Below, in pieces: positions 55,086 to 64,000 of a DNA stretch of 64,000 nucleotides. The notes under the pieces are model-generated. The model saw only the letters and a list, made by a program, of their open reading frames with translations, was not told the DNA's origin and made no database searches. The stretch is taken from NCBI RefSeq assembly GCF_011397635.1, contig NC_064766.1:41881110-41945109 (forward strand). The letters are read 5' to 3'. How positions within the stretch are numbered: the first letter of the stretch is position 1; every line of letters begins with the position of its first letter. A program made the position numbers and the translations under genes. The DNA comes from Epinephelus fuscoguttatus (Eukaryota > Chordata > Actinopteri > Perciformes > Serranidae).

Positions 55086-55359
55086 GTAAGATATTTTCTT
55101 TCTTCTTGTAAGCATGATGTTTAATGTAACTGAACATAGCCTTTTTCAACTGGTTTCTGACGTGTCAACCAGCAGTGTCTGCACAATTAAAAGTAGATGA
55201 ACCTTCACATAAAAACATTTTGTTATATTTAATTTCTGAAATGTATTTTTTTATGCACAGTATGAATCATTATTTACTTATCAGTTGTTCTGATAAAAGT
55301 AGCGTCATGAGATAAAAGACACCGACCTCCGGGTTTAAGTAGTTGGGTTTAATATTGTG

Positions 55360-55422
55360 TGACTGGCTATTCAAATAACAAGCTTATCTTTGGTTCTGGC
55401 ACAAAACTGATGATTGAATCAA
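55360..55422 (+). CDS. TRAJ: T-cell receptor J segment Jw86
   Basis: RSS GGTTTAAGT / AGTTGGGTTTAA / TATTGTG. Reads TGYSNNKLIF-GSG-TKLMIES; donor GTAAGT. Likely sister of Jw85. Confidence 0.91.
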
Positions 55423-55616
55423 GTAAGTTATTTAATTAGATTTCTTCATTTGTAGGAGATGATGTTAAATCTGATGTTACACTCTATATTTAGCATGTTT
55501 CACGTAGTTCTGGATGGCTGAAATGTCCACCAGCAGCTCAAACATACAAATTAAAAACAATGGAATAACCTTTGGGAGACAAAAGTGAAGCTCTTTAAAC
55601 TCAAATTCACTCTCGG

Positions 55617-55752
55617 TATATTTATAAAGCCCAATATCACAAATCACAATTTGCCTCAGAGGCTTTACAGCGTACAACATCCCTCTGTCCTTTGGACCCT
55701 CACAGCTGATCAGGAAAAACTCCCCCAAAAAAAACATTTAACAGGGAAAAAC
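55617..55752. repeat. Fish interspersed repeat
   Basis: 'tttataaagcccaatatcacaaatcac', 'ttgcctcagaggcttta', 'catccctctgtcc' and 'aggaaaaactcccc' occur in the order of a repeat that is very common in percomorph fish genomes. It supports the host assignment. Confidence 0.65.
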
Positions 55753-55790
55753 TTCTGCTATAATTCCTGAAATATTAAAAACTATAATAT

Positions 55791-55842
55791 AATACTATAC
55801 TATACTATACTATACTACTATTACTACTACTACTACTATATA
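55791..55842. repeat. (ACTAT)n/(ACT)n simple repeat
   Basis: Low-complexity ACTAT then ACT repeats between Jw86 and Jw87. Confidence 0.9.
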
Positions 55843-55899
55843 GAGTGCATTTATGAGGAAATAGTCCATGTGGTTTTTGTCAAGAGTAGAGCTAGTGTG

Positions 55900-55965
55900 T
55901 GACTGCTTCATCAGGAACTGGGAGGCTGGTTTTTGGAAAAGGGACCAAATTAACAGTAGAAATTG
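55900..55965 (+). CDS. TRAJ: T-cell receptor J segment Jw87
   Basis: RSS GGTTTTTGT (consensus) / CAAGAGTAGAGC / TAGTGTG. Reads TASSGTGRLVF-GKG-TKLTVEI; donor GTGAGT. Confidence 0.9.
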
Positions 55966-56446
55966 GTGAGTATCAATCATTTCAAATTTCAGGGGGAATC
56001 TTTACCAACTCAAACATGGGTCAGAGTTTGCTCTGAGAAAATGATTGCATTCATTAAAAAGTAACCATTGTAAGTTAATGTTTCTAAGTAATTTTTCAAA
56101 AGTTAGATTTTAAAAACTAACACGAATACGATTGGAGATCAGCTGAAATGTTATTTAATCAGTGGAGCTACCGAGAATTACAGTTAAACCCAGTCTTCAC
56201 CTACAGTTGTTTGCGGATGATGTGATTTATTACGTTACTGTTTTTAAACTTTAGATTTTTTGCAGGAAGAAAAAAAACATAACACAGCCTGTTTTCTGAC
56301 AGATACTGTGATTTTTTTGGGAAACCTAGTTGATGCTTGAGGGTCAGAGACTATTACTGTGGATGCTAAATCTTTACAGTCGTTGGTGGTTTTAAAGCTA
56401 CACAAGGAAACAGTTTGTAGTTATTGTTTGGATCGGATCCACTGTG

Positions 56447-56512
56447 TGACTGCTTCAGGATCGAACTGGAGACTTATATTTGGAGAAGGTACCAAACTGA
56501 ATGTAGAGAGCA
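56447..56512 (+). CDS. TRAJ: T-cell receptor J segment Jw88
   Basis: RSS AGTTATTGT / TTGGATCGGATC / CACTGTG. Reads TASGSNWRLIF-GEG-TKLNVES; donor GTGAGT. Confidence 0.92.
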
Positions 56513-56933
56513 GTGAGTAAGATTCAAATATTTAACACATAAATAACAGTTTGTTGTGAAAAGCTAACATAATGTTTCCTTTACTTAAAAAAATATTCAT
56601 AGTTAAAGACATTGTTAGCATATAAAAGATGTAATTTTATTCTTGATTTATACACCAATCCACAAATTAACAGCCATCTTTAAGTTGAAAAACATTTTTA
56701 AACAATATTTTCATCACTAAAAGGAATACTACTGCTTTAATTACTGCCACAAAGTCAGTGATATAACTAAAACATTTTCAGTAAGACATTTAATGCTGTT
56801 TTTCATTAGTAAAAACATTAACCCTACAGCTAAGAGCAGAATAAAGTAAATTATTAAACTATTTGCAGATGATGTGATTAAATTCGTGACAAACTTAGTT
56901 GTCGCAATTATTGTTAAAGGCAGAACCACTGTG

Positions 56934-56990
56934 GGACATCAAACTGGAAATTAAATTTTGGTGAAGGAATCAGGCTGACTGTTGAGGCCA
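56934..56990 (+). CDS. TRAJ: T-cell receptor J segment Jw89
   Basis: RSS AATTATTGT / TAAAGGCAGAAC / CACTGTG. Begins GG instead of TG. Reads TSNWKLNF-GEG-IRLTVEA; donor GTAAGT. Confidence 0.91.
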
Positions 56991-57727
56991 GTAAGTACTT
57001 CTAGTTTATTAGTATGTTATGGTATATTTAAAGAATTTCATGTTCATCAAGTTAAGTTTTGTACACTGTTTAGAAAAGATGGGGGAACCATAACAGCTAA
57101 CAGAATAATTATTCATCTTATTGACCTATCACCACTCCCAAAATCACATCAATCACTTTGAATAATATAGTCACAAGTTTTTTTTTAAACATACAGGGGC
57201 ACTGACCTCTTCTGTTGATATTTAAAAAGATCACAGAAAATTAAACATAAAGATTCACTCACACATACAGATACTCATGAAAATGGTACAGAGAGTAAAA
57301 CTCAGCTTTGCTGTGTGTAATATGCAACTTTAATGCCTGCATGTTACCCAAATACAAAAACAACCTGTTTCACACCATCACTCTCAAACTGTAATTTATT
57401 CTTGCTCCTGTAAAACAAAGTTAAATCCCATTAAATTGAACACTTAATCATTTTCTGATCACTGAGGTCTGAAGAAAAGCCTGAGAAACTCTGACATACA
57501 TACATCAATATCTTAAATATTTTCATCTTAAACATAACTTAGTAAAGTGGTTAGTCCATCATGTTCAGAAAAGTCAAATAATCATAATCATCAATCATCA
57601 TATTCCTCTTCTTCCTCACATCTGCAAATGTATTTTTAAAAAAGAAAAAAAAAATACTGTTATGTTTATATTCTTAACTGCACATGTAAATTATTGTTCT
57701 GGTTTTAAAATCCCCAAATTCACTGGC
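56991..57727. other. Spacer Jw89-Jw90
   Basis: 0.74 kb, AT-rich, nothing recognised. Confidence 0.4.
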
Positions 57728-57755
57728 CCTTTATGTATTTGACTTTTGAGCTGTG

Positions 57756-57818
57756 TGACTGACTCTGGTTTTAACAAACTCATCTTTGGTGGTGGAACAA
57801 AACTGGTAGTTTCCTCAA
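57756..57818 (+). CDS. TRAJ: T-cell receptor J segment Jw90
   Basis: RSS CCTTTATGT / 12 / AGCTGTG. Reads TDSGFNKLIF-GGG-TKLVVSS; donor GTAAGT. Confidence 0.9.
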
Positions 57819-58284
57819 GTAAGTAAATTTTAATACTTAATCAAAGGCATTACTTAGTATTTGTAATAATCTTTTTTTATTAGAGTATGGAGACTTGAAT
57901 TTTGTAAACATGCATTGAGATGCTTAAGTAGCCTATAATGTCCTGCCTCAGATTCGTATTCGTATTTTTGTTTTTGCTTTAGTAAACAGTTAATTCTCAC
58001 ATGAATAACTAATCTAATAATTCTGATTTGTTTTTAAATCTTACTCTGCTGTTTTATGCATTTCACAATACTTGTAATGTTTTACAGGGTAGCACCTGTC
58101 TACCCTGTAATATATCTGTTATTTTTAATTGCAATAATAATAATGCAGTAACTGTGTTTCTACACAGACAGTTGAACCACTGACTTCAGACTGGCTGTTA
58201 ATATGATTGAATAATATATAGCAGTTTGTTAACTCTATTTCTGGTCCATGTGCGGATGTTTTTGTTGAGTCTGTTTCCAGTGTG

Positions 58285-58341
58285 TGAATGCTGGAGTGAA
58301 GCTCCTCTTCAGCACTGGAACAACTTTACGTGTCGAAACAA
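58285..58341 (+). CDS. TRAJ: J segment Jw91, altered motif FSTG
   Basis: RSS TGTTTTTGT / TGAGTCTGTTTC / CAGTGTG. Reads NAGVKLLF-STG-TTLRVET; donor GTAAGA. The first Gly of FGxG is Ser (TTC AGC ACT GGA). Confidence 0.84.
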
Positions 58342-58777
58342 GTAAGAAAAAACAGATGTTTAAAACTGTAATTAATACAAAAACGGCACGTACACACAAA
58401 TGAAACTTTGTTCAAATTAGACAGTACACTGTTAACAGATTAAACTGAAAAGGAATAGCTTGATTGTCACTTTTGTTAATAAAATCCAGAATAAATTAGA
58501 TCCTGTACAGTTCATAATAATGACAGTTATCATGTTTAATACATACTGTAGTTGTTTAGTTAGTTCAGCTTAGTTAATTGGTTAAAATGCTCACAAACTT
58601 TCTGTAGAAGCAACACTGTTGTGAGCTTTTCTGTCTTTTAATTTTAGTCTTTGTAGAAATGAACCTTTCGACAGTTTCAGATTTTATTTTCTACATCTTT
58701 AAAACTAATTTAAGTCCTGTGGTTGTTGTCAGTACTGAGCTGAGGTCAGTGTTTCTGTAGCTGTTGCTGTCACAGTG

Positions 58778-58840
58778 TGACTGGCTCTGGAGTTTATAAG
58801 ATCTTCTTTGGTTCTGGAACAAAACTGACAGTTGAATCCA
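58778..58840 (+). CDS. TRAJ: T-cell receptor J segment Jw92
   Basis: RSS TGTTTCTGT / AGCTGTTGCTGT / CACAGTG. Reads TGSGVYKIFF-GSG-TKLTVES; donor GTAAGT. Confidence 0.92.
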
Positions 58841-59700
58841 GTAAGTTCCTTTTCTTCATATTATCACCTGAACATTGAAGGTCGATTTACTCTCTAATTC
58901 TGAAGTCACTTTAACTTGATTTTAACCTTCTTTTCAAAGTTTGAACTATGGGAAGATTTCTGACTCCTCTCTGTACACTATGAACACAAGGATGTTAATT
59001 CATCTCTTAAATATCAAGATCATCATCCGTTATATTTCGTTTTGTTAAAGGAAATTATCAATGGTTTTATTAATGGATTATTGTGAGAGGACCAGTCATG
59101 CAAATTACACTGATTACCTTCAACTGGACTCAACACAACTAACTTTTTTGCTTCAATGACAAAGACATAGAGTCTCAGAATAAACCAATGAAAACACATC
59201 CTACACTTTGTAAAGCATTTGAGGATAGAAAGCAACACAAAGTCTATTGTTTTATTTATAACGTTAATATTATTAAAGATGCTTTAATGGCATTTAATAT
59301 GCCAATATCCATCCACCATCATTGATAATGGCAGAAGAAATGAGAAGTCTGTGTGAATTTAAGGTCAGTTTAAGAAAAAAGTTCTTTGTAGATGTTTAAA
59401 GAAAAAAAAAGAAAGAAAACTTAAATATATAATATTTTGCAGTATTATATGTCATAGACTTTATAACAGGTTTAAAGTGCGTAATTCCTCTAAAACACGT
59501 TTGTCACATTCCCTAACTAACCCCAGAGGATGGGGAGAGTGACAACAAAACTGGCAAAAAAAATTAAGGGAACTGAAGTATAAGGGAAAAAAGGAATTTA
59601 TTAACAGTAAAGAAAAAAAACGTTTACTGGCAAATTGTTACTGCTTTAAATTCAAATTCAAGTTTTGATGAGTTGTAGGCTTTAAAACCAGCCGACAGTT
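58841..59700. other. Spacer Jw92-Jw93
   Basis: 0.86 kb with no recognised feature; A-rich stretches at 59,400 and 59,610. Confidence 0.4.
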
Positions 59701-59728
59701 AGTTTTTGTTCATCCAGTTGTGGCTGTG

Positions 59729-59788
59729 TGAATCTCGGGGGAGGAAAATTTGTCTTTGGCAGTGGAACGACTCTGTTTGTTCAAATCA
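59729..59788 (+). CDS. TRAJ: T-cell receptor J segment Jw93
   Basis: RSS AGTTTTTGT / TCATCCAGTTGT / GGCTGTG. Reads NLGGGKFVF-GSG-TTLFVQI; donor GTAAGA. Confidence 0.9.
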
Positions 59789-60012
59789 GTAAGAAAATTA
59801 CTTTCTTTAATATTGTCTGAAGAATTATTGTGATAGTTTTTTGTCACTTCTCTTTTCAAATGGTTTGTCTAAAGTTTGATCATTTTCCACCTGCGAAAAA
59901 AAAAAATCTAACATCTTAAGATGGAAAATGACTCTACAGAAAAAGATCTGAAGCTTTACAAACAAAACACAAAACTCAAGCTGGAGTTTTTGGCTTGCAG
60001 CCGAGCACTGTG

Positions 60013-60075
60013 AGACTGATGCTGGACTCACAAAACTCCACTTTGGAAAAGGAACCAAATTAATTATTGAAACCA
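60013..60075 (+). CDS. TRAJ: T-cell receptor J segment Jw94
   Basis: RSS AGTTTTTGG / CTTGCAGCCGAG / CACTGTG. Begins AG rather than TG. Reads TDAGLTKLHF-GKG-TKLIIET; donor GTGAGT. Confidence 0.91.
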
Positions 60076-60881
60076 GTGAGTTAAATTTTGTTTATTTATC
60101 TTTGCTTGTAACAAAAATCGTTTCTCTGGAACTGTTTTCCCTTCATCTTGATTTTATACCACAGACACAATTAACAAAATCACTTTAATCTTGTGTATGG
60201 TTTTATCACTGGTTGTTGTCTAGCAAAGCTCAAATTGTCAAACTTATCTGGTTATCTGACATACACTCCATGATGTTAAACAGTTTAAATTTACAGTTTA
60301 TAGGCTCCATTTTCTTGCTGTCTTTCCTTGTTTTCTTATGACCTATTTTGATTTCTTATTTTGTATGATTATAATTTTCACTACATTAGATTGACCCAGG
60401 ACAGACTGCTTTTAAAAATATTGTGAGCACAAATTATAATATCTGATTAAACAGTACTGTTAGTTTAGGCTCATTGCGAAAGGTCACATGTAAAAATGTA
60501 TAAATTGATAACCTTTAACTAAACCCACCTGACCGAAAACTTAAAAGCTATCCAGACAGAACAGATTTAATGTTTTTTAAAATGTGTTTATTAGCAATGA
60601 ATCTGGAGTAAACAAACAACAAACCTGCAGCAAATACAAACATATACATATCACACCTTTAAACTGACCATTGAATTATTTTATATCTTTTAAGAAATAA
60701 AGGTAATGTGGTTCTCATTAGATTTCTATCTTATTGTGTGGAAGATAAAATACAAACATCTACAAGTACTCCAAAGTTTTCATCAGAAGCTACTTGAAGA
60801 AAACACAAAACTAAAAGAAAACATAAAAAACATGTAGTTATAGAGTATTTGAAGGTATTAGAGTTTGTGAAGGAGGTTCAG
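60076..60881. other. Spacer Jw94-Jw95
   Basis: 0.8 kb, nothing recognised. The last 120 nt repeat as the 5' flank of Jw97 and Jw101. Confidence 0.4.
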
Positions 60882-60909
60882 AGTTATTGATCAGCCTTCC
60901 TGAACTGTG

Positions 60910-60972
60910 TGACTACAAGCAATTATGGGAAACTCCAGTTTGGACCTGGAATGAAACTCATCATCAACGACA
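60910..60972 (+). CDS. TRAJ: T-cell receptor J segment Jw95
   Basis: RSS AGTTATTGA / TCAGCCTTCCTG / AACTGTG. Reads TTSNYGKLQF-GPG-MKLIIND; donor GTGAGT. One of five KLQF/KLPF sisters (Jw95, 97, 99, 100, 101) sharing the AACTGTG heptamer. Confidence 0.92.
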
Positions 60973-61563
60973 GTGAGTAAAAACTATTTATTGCAGCTAA
61001 ATAATGAAGACAAGCACACCTACAGTTAATGGGAAAATGTAAACATTCAGCCTTTAATTTACCATTGTATTCTTTCAAATTTTCTGAGAAGAAGATTTGT
61101 TGCTGGAGGAATATTGCTTTATTCTCTTGAAGGAAAATACAACACAAATATCACAAATTACATCGGAGATTCCAAAGTGTTCATCAACACTTATGTGAAC
61201 ATTAACAAAATGTGAAGGGTCATTTAAATATCTGTGCAACATCGACGCATTCTACAAAACCTTTCTGCAAATTCTAAAATATGTACAAATTCTACAGTTT
61301 TTTAGGGTTGTAATCCTTTAGCTTTAAACATACCTTAAAAAAATCTTAAATTCAAAAGAGACCTTATTCACCACTGAAATAGTTCCAAGAAAATATGAAG
61401 GTGAGAAAAACCTACATTAAAAAAAAACATTTAGCTGGTGTAAATGCATTGATTCATTATTATTTGTCTTAAATATAATTTTTTTTTGCCATTAAAAGAA
61501 TAATAATAAATAAGTCTCATTTCAGCCACTCAGTGAGTTTATGTGATGAAGTATCGCAGTGTG

Positions 61564-61623
61564 TGAATGGCAGGACTGGAAGGCTGATGTTTGGACGAGG
61601 AACTGAGCTGAAAATACAAAACA
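61564..61623 (+). CDS. TRAJ: T-cell receptor J segment Jw96
   Basis: RSS AGTTTATGT / GATGAAGTATCG / CAGTGTG. Reads NGRTGRLMF-GRG-TELKIQN; donor GTGAGA. Sister of Jw98. Confidence 0.92.
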
Positions 61624-61964
61624 GTGAGAAACTCGTTCAACAACCATAAAACAGCTGAAACAATCATTGACGAGTCACTAAACAATACTAAATTAGATAT
61701 TAAACTTATAAGGTATATGTATATACATATAATACATATAAATATCAGAAAAAAAGATAATGTGGTTCATGTTAACTTGCCATCTTGTTAGAAAATAGAC
61801 ATATCTAAATACAGCTACTCCAAAGTTTTTTTTATCAGGAGCTACTAAAGCAAAACCACAAATGTTTGAAGGAAAATATAAAAATCATGTAGTTGTAAAG
61901 TGTTAGACGGTATTAGAGTTTGTGAAGGAGGCTCACAGTTATCGATCAGCCTTACTGAACTGTG

Positions 61965-62027
61965 TGACTGGGAGCGGTTATGGGAAACTCCAGTTTGGAT
62001 CTGGAATTAAACTCTTCGTCCACGACT
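61965..62027 (+). CDS. TRAJ: T-cell receptor J segment Jw97
   Basis: RSS AGTTATCGA / TCAGCCTTACTG / AACTGTG. Reads TGSGYGKLQF-GSG-IKLFVHD; donor GTGAGT. Confidence 0.92.
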
Positions 62028-62576
62028 GTGAGTAAAAACTGAATATTACAACTAAATAATGAAGAAAAGCAAACCTGCAGTTAAAAAGTATGTACACATT
62101 TCAGATTTTCATCTACCATTTTATTCTTTTAAATTTTATTGTTGGAGGAACATTTTACATTTTACCAAACTTAGAACTTATTTTGTTGTATGAAATTACG
62201 ATACAAATATAATTTACATGACTCTAGTGTCTTTATCAGCACTTGTGTGAACTTCAACAAATATACAGGATCAATTACAAATTTGCAACCTGGATGGATC
62301 ACACAAAACCTGATTTGAACAGGACATTGTTACCTTTTACTGTTAAACATAACCAAACAAAGTTATAATTCAAAACAGAACTCATTCAACACTTAAATAG
62401 TTCAAACAAAATATAAAAACGTGTAAATTTTAAAATGTTAAAATCATTAAGCTGGTGTAAATGCCTTGATGCATTATTAGTTTTCTAATACAATTTTTTT
62501 TATTTTCATTAAAATGTTCAAATCAAATCTCGGTTCAGCCACTCAGTGAGTTTATGTGATGAAATATCTCACTGTG

Positions 62577-62636
62577 TGATTGATGGGACTGGAAGGCTGA
62601 TGTTTGGACAAGGAACTGAGCTCAAAATACAAAACA
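62577..62636 (+). CDS. TRAJ: T-cell receptor J segment Jw98
   Basis: RSS AGTTTATGT / GATGAAATATCT / CACTGTG. Reads IDGTGRLMF-GQG-TELKIQN; donor GTAAGA. Confidence 0.92.
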
Positions 62637-63213
62637 GTAAGAAACTACAGTTTTCACTGTTATGTAAGTCAATAATCAGTAAAAAAAAATAATATATTAA
62701 TTTACTTTACTGGTAAGAAATTAATTAATGACAATTTTGATTAACAATTATTAATCTCATACAAACAACCATTATTTGCTCGTATCAGTTTTGTCAGCTG
62801 AATGCCCTTCTGGAGTGATGGTCATCCCAAATAGGAAATGTTAAGTTACTCCTTCATGCTCTGCTGACTTTCTGTGTATCTGTTACAATAACTGTCACGA
62901 CACAGGTAAAATATTAAAAACCTAATTGATGTAGAAAAATGAACAGCATTCTAAATAAAGTATAAAATGATTGCAGCCCTTGTATTTAAACACTGTAATA
63001 AGACGCGCAGTACTTTTACATGAACACGTTTTTCGTGTTTCTGGCCTCATGATAGTTGATCAGCAAATGAAGTCAACTCTTCAGGGTTTTATAAGATAGT
63101 CCACACCAGGTAAAACCAAAAACATATAATGAGAAATCATAAATGAAAGCTTGTAGCTGTGAAGTCTTTTGAGTAAGAGTATCTTAGTTATTGATCAGCC
63201 TTCCTGAACTGTG

Positions 63214-63276
63214 TGACTGGAGCTGGTTTTCAAAAACTCCAGTTTGGATCTGGAATTAAACTAATCGGTCATGACA
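63214..63276 (+). CDS. TRAJ: T-cell receptor J segment Jw99
   Basis: RSS AGTTATTGA / TCAGCCTTCCTG / AACTGTG. Reads TGAGFQKLQF-GSG-IKLIGHD; donor GTGAGT. A Gly replaces the usual Val in the framework strand. Confidence 0.91.
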
Positions 63277-63562
63277 GTGAGTAAAAACTGCCGTTTATAT
63301 AAACATAACCATATTTCTCCTTTTAAGTGACTATTAGATTATTTTAAATTTACTGAAAACAACATGCACACACAGCATTTACTTCTGTGATTACAGGAGT
63401 TTTATTTTGTGGGAAAATTGTATTGGAAGTATAATGCTTTATTTTCGGAGCTCTAAAATTTTTATCAGTGCTAATGTGAGGTGAAAAAACCTCCAATTAT
63501 GGAGACTTTAAAATTCTTAGAGTTTGTAAAGAAGAGTTATCGAACAGCCTTATGAAACTGTG

Positions 63563-63625
63563 TGACTACAGCTGGTTACCAAAAACTCCAGTTTGGATCT
63601 GGAGTCAAACTTGTCATCCAGAACA
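63563..63625 (+). CDS. TRAJ: T-cell receptor J segment Jw100
   Basis: RSS AGTTATCGA / ACAGCCTTATGA / AACTGTG. Reads TTAGYQKLQF-GSG-VKLVIQN; donor GTGAGT. Confidence 0.92.
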
Positions 63626-63896
63626 GTGAGTAAAAATAGTCTTATAAAACTTTCATCTTATAAGAACTAAAGGTAATGTAGTTCTCATTAACTTGCTATC
63701 TTATTGTTGGAAAATCTAAATACAGCTACTCTTAAGTTTTTATCAGATGCTACTTAAGCAAAACTACAAAAGTACAAAAAGAAAATATATATATATACTG
63801 TATAAAACTAAACGAAACATGTAGTTGTAAAGTATTTGAAGGCATTAGAGTTTGTGAAGGAGGTTCAGAGTTACTGATCAGCCTTACTGAACTGTG

Positions 63897-63959
63897 TGAC
63901 TACAAGCAATTACGGGAAACTCCCGTTTGGACCTGGAATGAAACTCATCGTTCATGACA
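63897..63959 (+). CDS. TRAJ: T-cell receptor J segment Jw101
   Basis: RSS AGTTACTGA / TCAGCCTTACTG / AACTGTG. Reads TTSNYGKLPF-GPG-MKLIVHD; donor GTGAGT. The last J seen; the array probably continues past the window because its unit structure is not broken at the edge. Confidence 0.92.
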
Positions 63960-64000
63960 GTGAGTAAGAACATATAAAAATATGTAACTTATTAAAACTT

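Noticed and set aside
45860..63900. AGTTATTGT-type nonamers as too weak to be RSSs
   Set aside because: They recur at the exact 12-nt distance from good heptamers in a large group of Js, so they are accepted as a family variant.

Overview
This window looks like part of a teleost (probably percomorph) T-cell receptor alpha/delta locus. It holds a very large array of joining (J) segments, all on the + strand. I count 101 J segments between 9,269 and 63,959, named here Jw1 to Jw101 from left to right. Almost every one has the same layout: a 9-nt nonamer, a 12-nt spacer, a 7-nt heptamer, a 54-69 nt coding piece with an FGxG-type motif, and a GT splice donor. If the J starts at position N, the nonamer is N-28 to N-20, the spacer N-19 to N-8 and the heptamer N-7 to N-1. 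I see no V, D or constant-region exon. The orientation means the constant gene used by these Js should lie to the right of the window.

Layout. 1-9,240 is a flank. It holds a possible + strand terminal exon with a poly(A) signal (about 531-700), a minus-strand TRIM (RING/B-box/coiled-coil/PRY-SPRY) gene broken by two mutually compensating frameshifts (1,686-3,350), a second RING-only TRIM fragment, a Tc1-like transposase scrap, and a LINE reverse-transcriptase remnant split by a non-autonomous repeat that is also present as a second copy. 9,241-11,443 holds Jw1-Jw6, a homogeneous family (NNQ...KLYFGSGTKLTVES) whose RSSs carry two copies of CACAGTG. 12,126-17,539 holds Jw7-Jw16, more divergent segments, several with odd FGxG motifs. 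17,941-42,914 holds Jw17-Jw64, a strongly homogenised tandem family (FGSGTSLTIEP) with repeating units of about 380-830 bp and a shared non-consensus heptamer, TGTTGTG. 43,725-63,959 holds Jw65-Jw101, an older and more diverse set with mostly FGEG, FGKG and FGSG motifs, including a few local two-J duplications.

How the parts work together. Each J should be joined by RAG recombinase to an upstream or inverted V segment that carries a 23-RSS (12/23 rule, established knowledge). The J donor then splices to a constant exon. The left end of each J contributes to CDR3, and the FGxG tail forms framework 4. In the 18-42 kb zone the framework 4 and RSS parts are nearly frozen while the 15-27 nt CDR3-coding part varies, which suggests homogenisation combined with retained diversity at the antigen-contact end. 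Two copies (Jw38, Jw41) are clearly disabled at the RSS. Nine have altered FGxG motifs.
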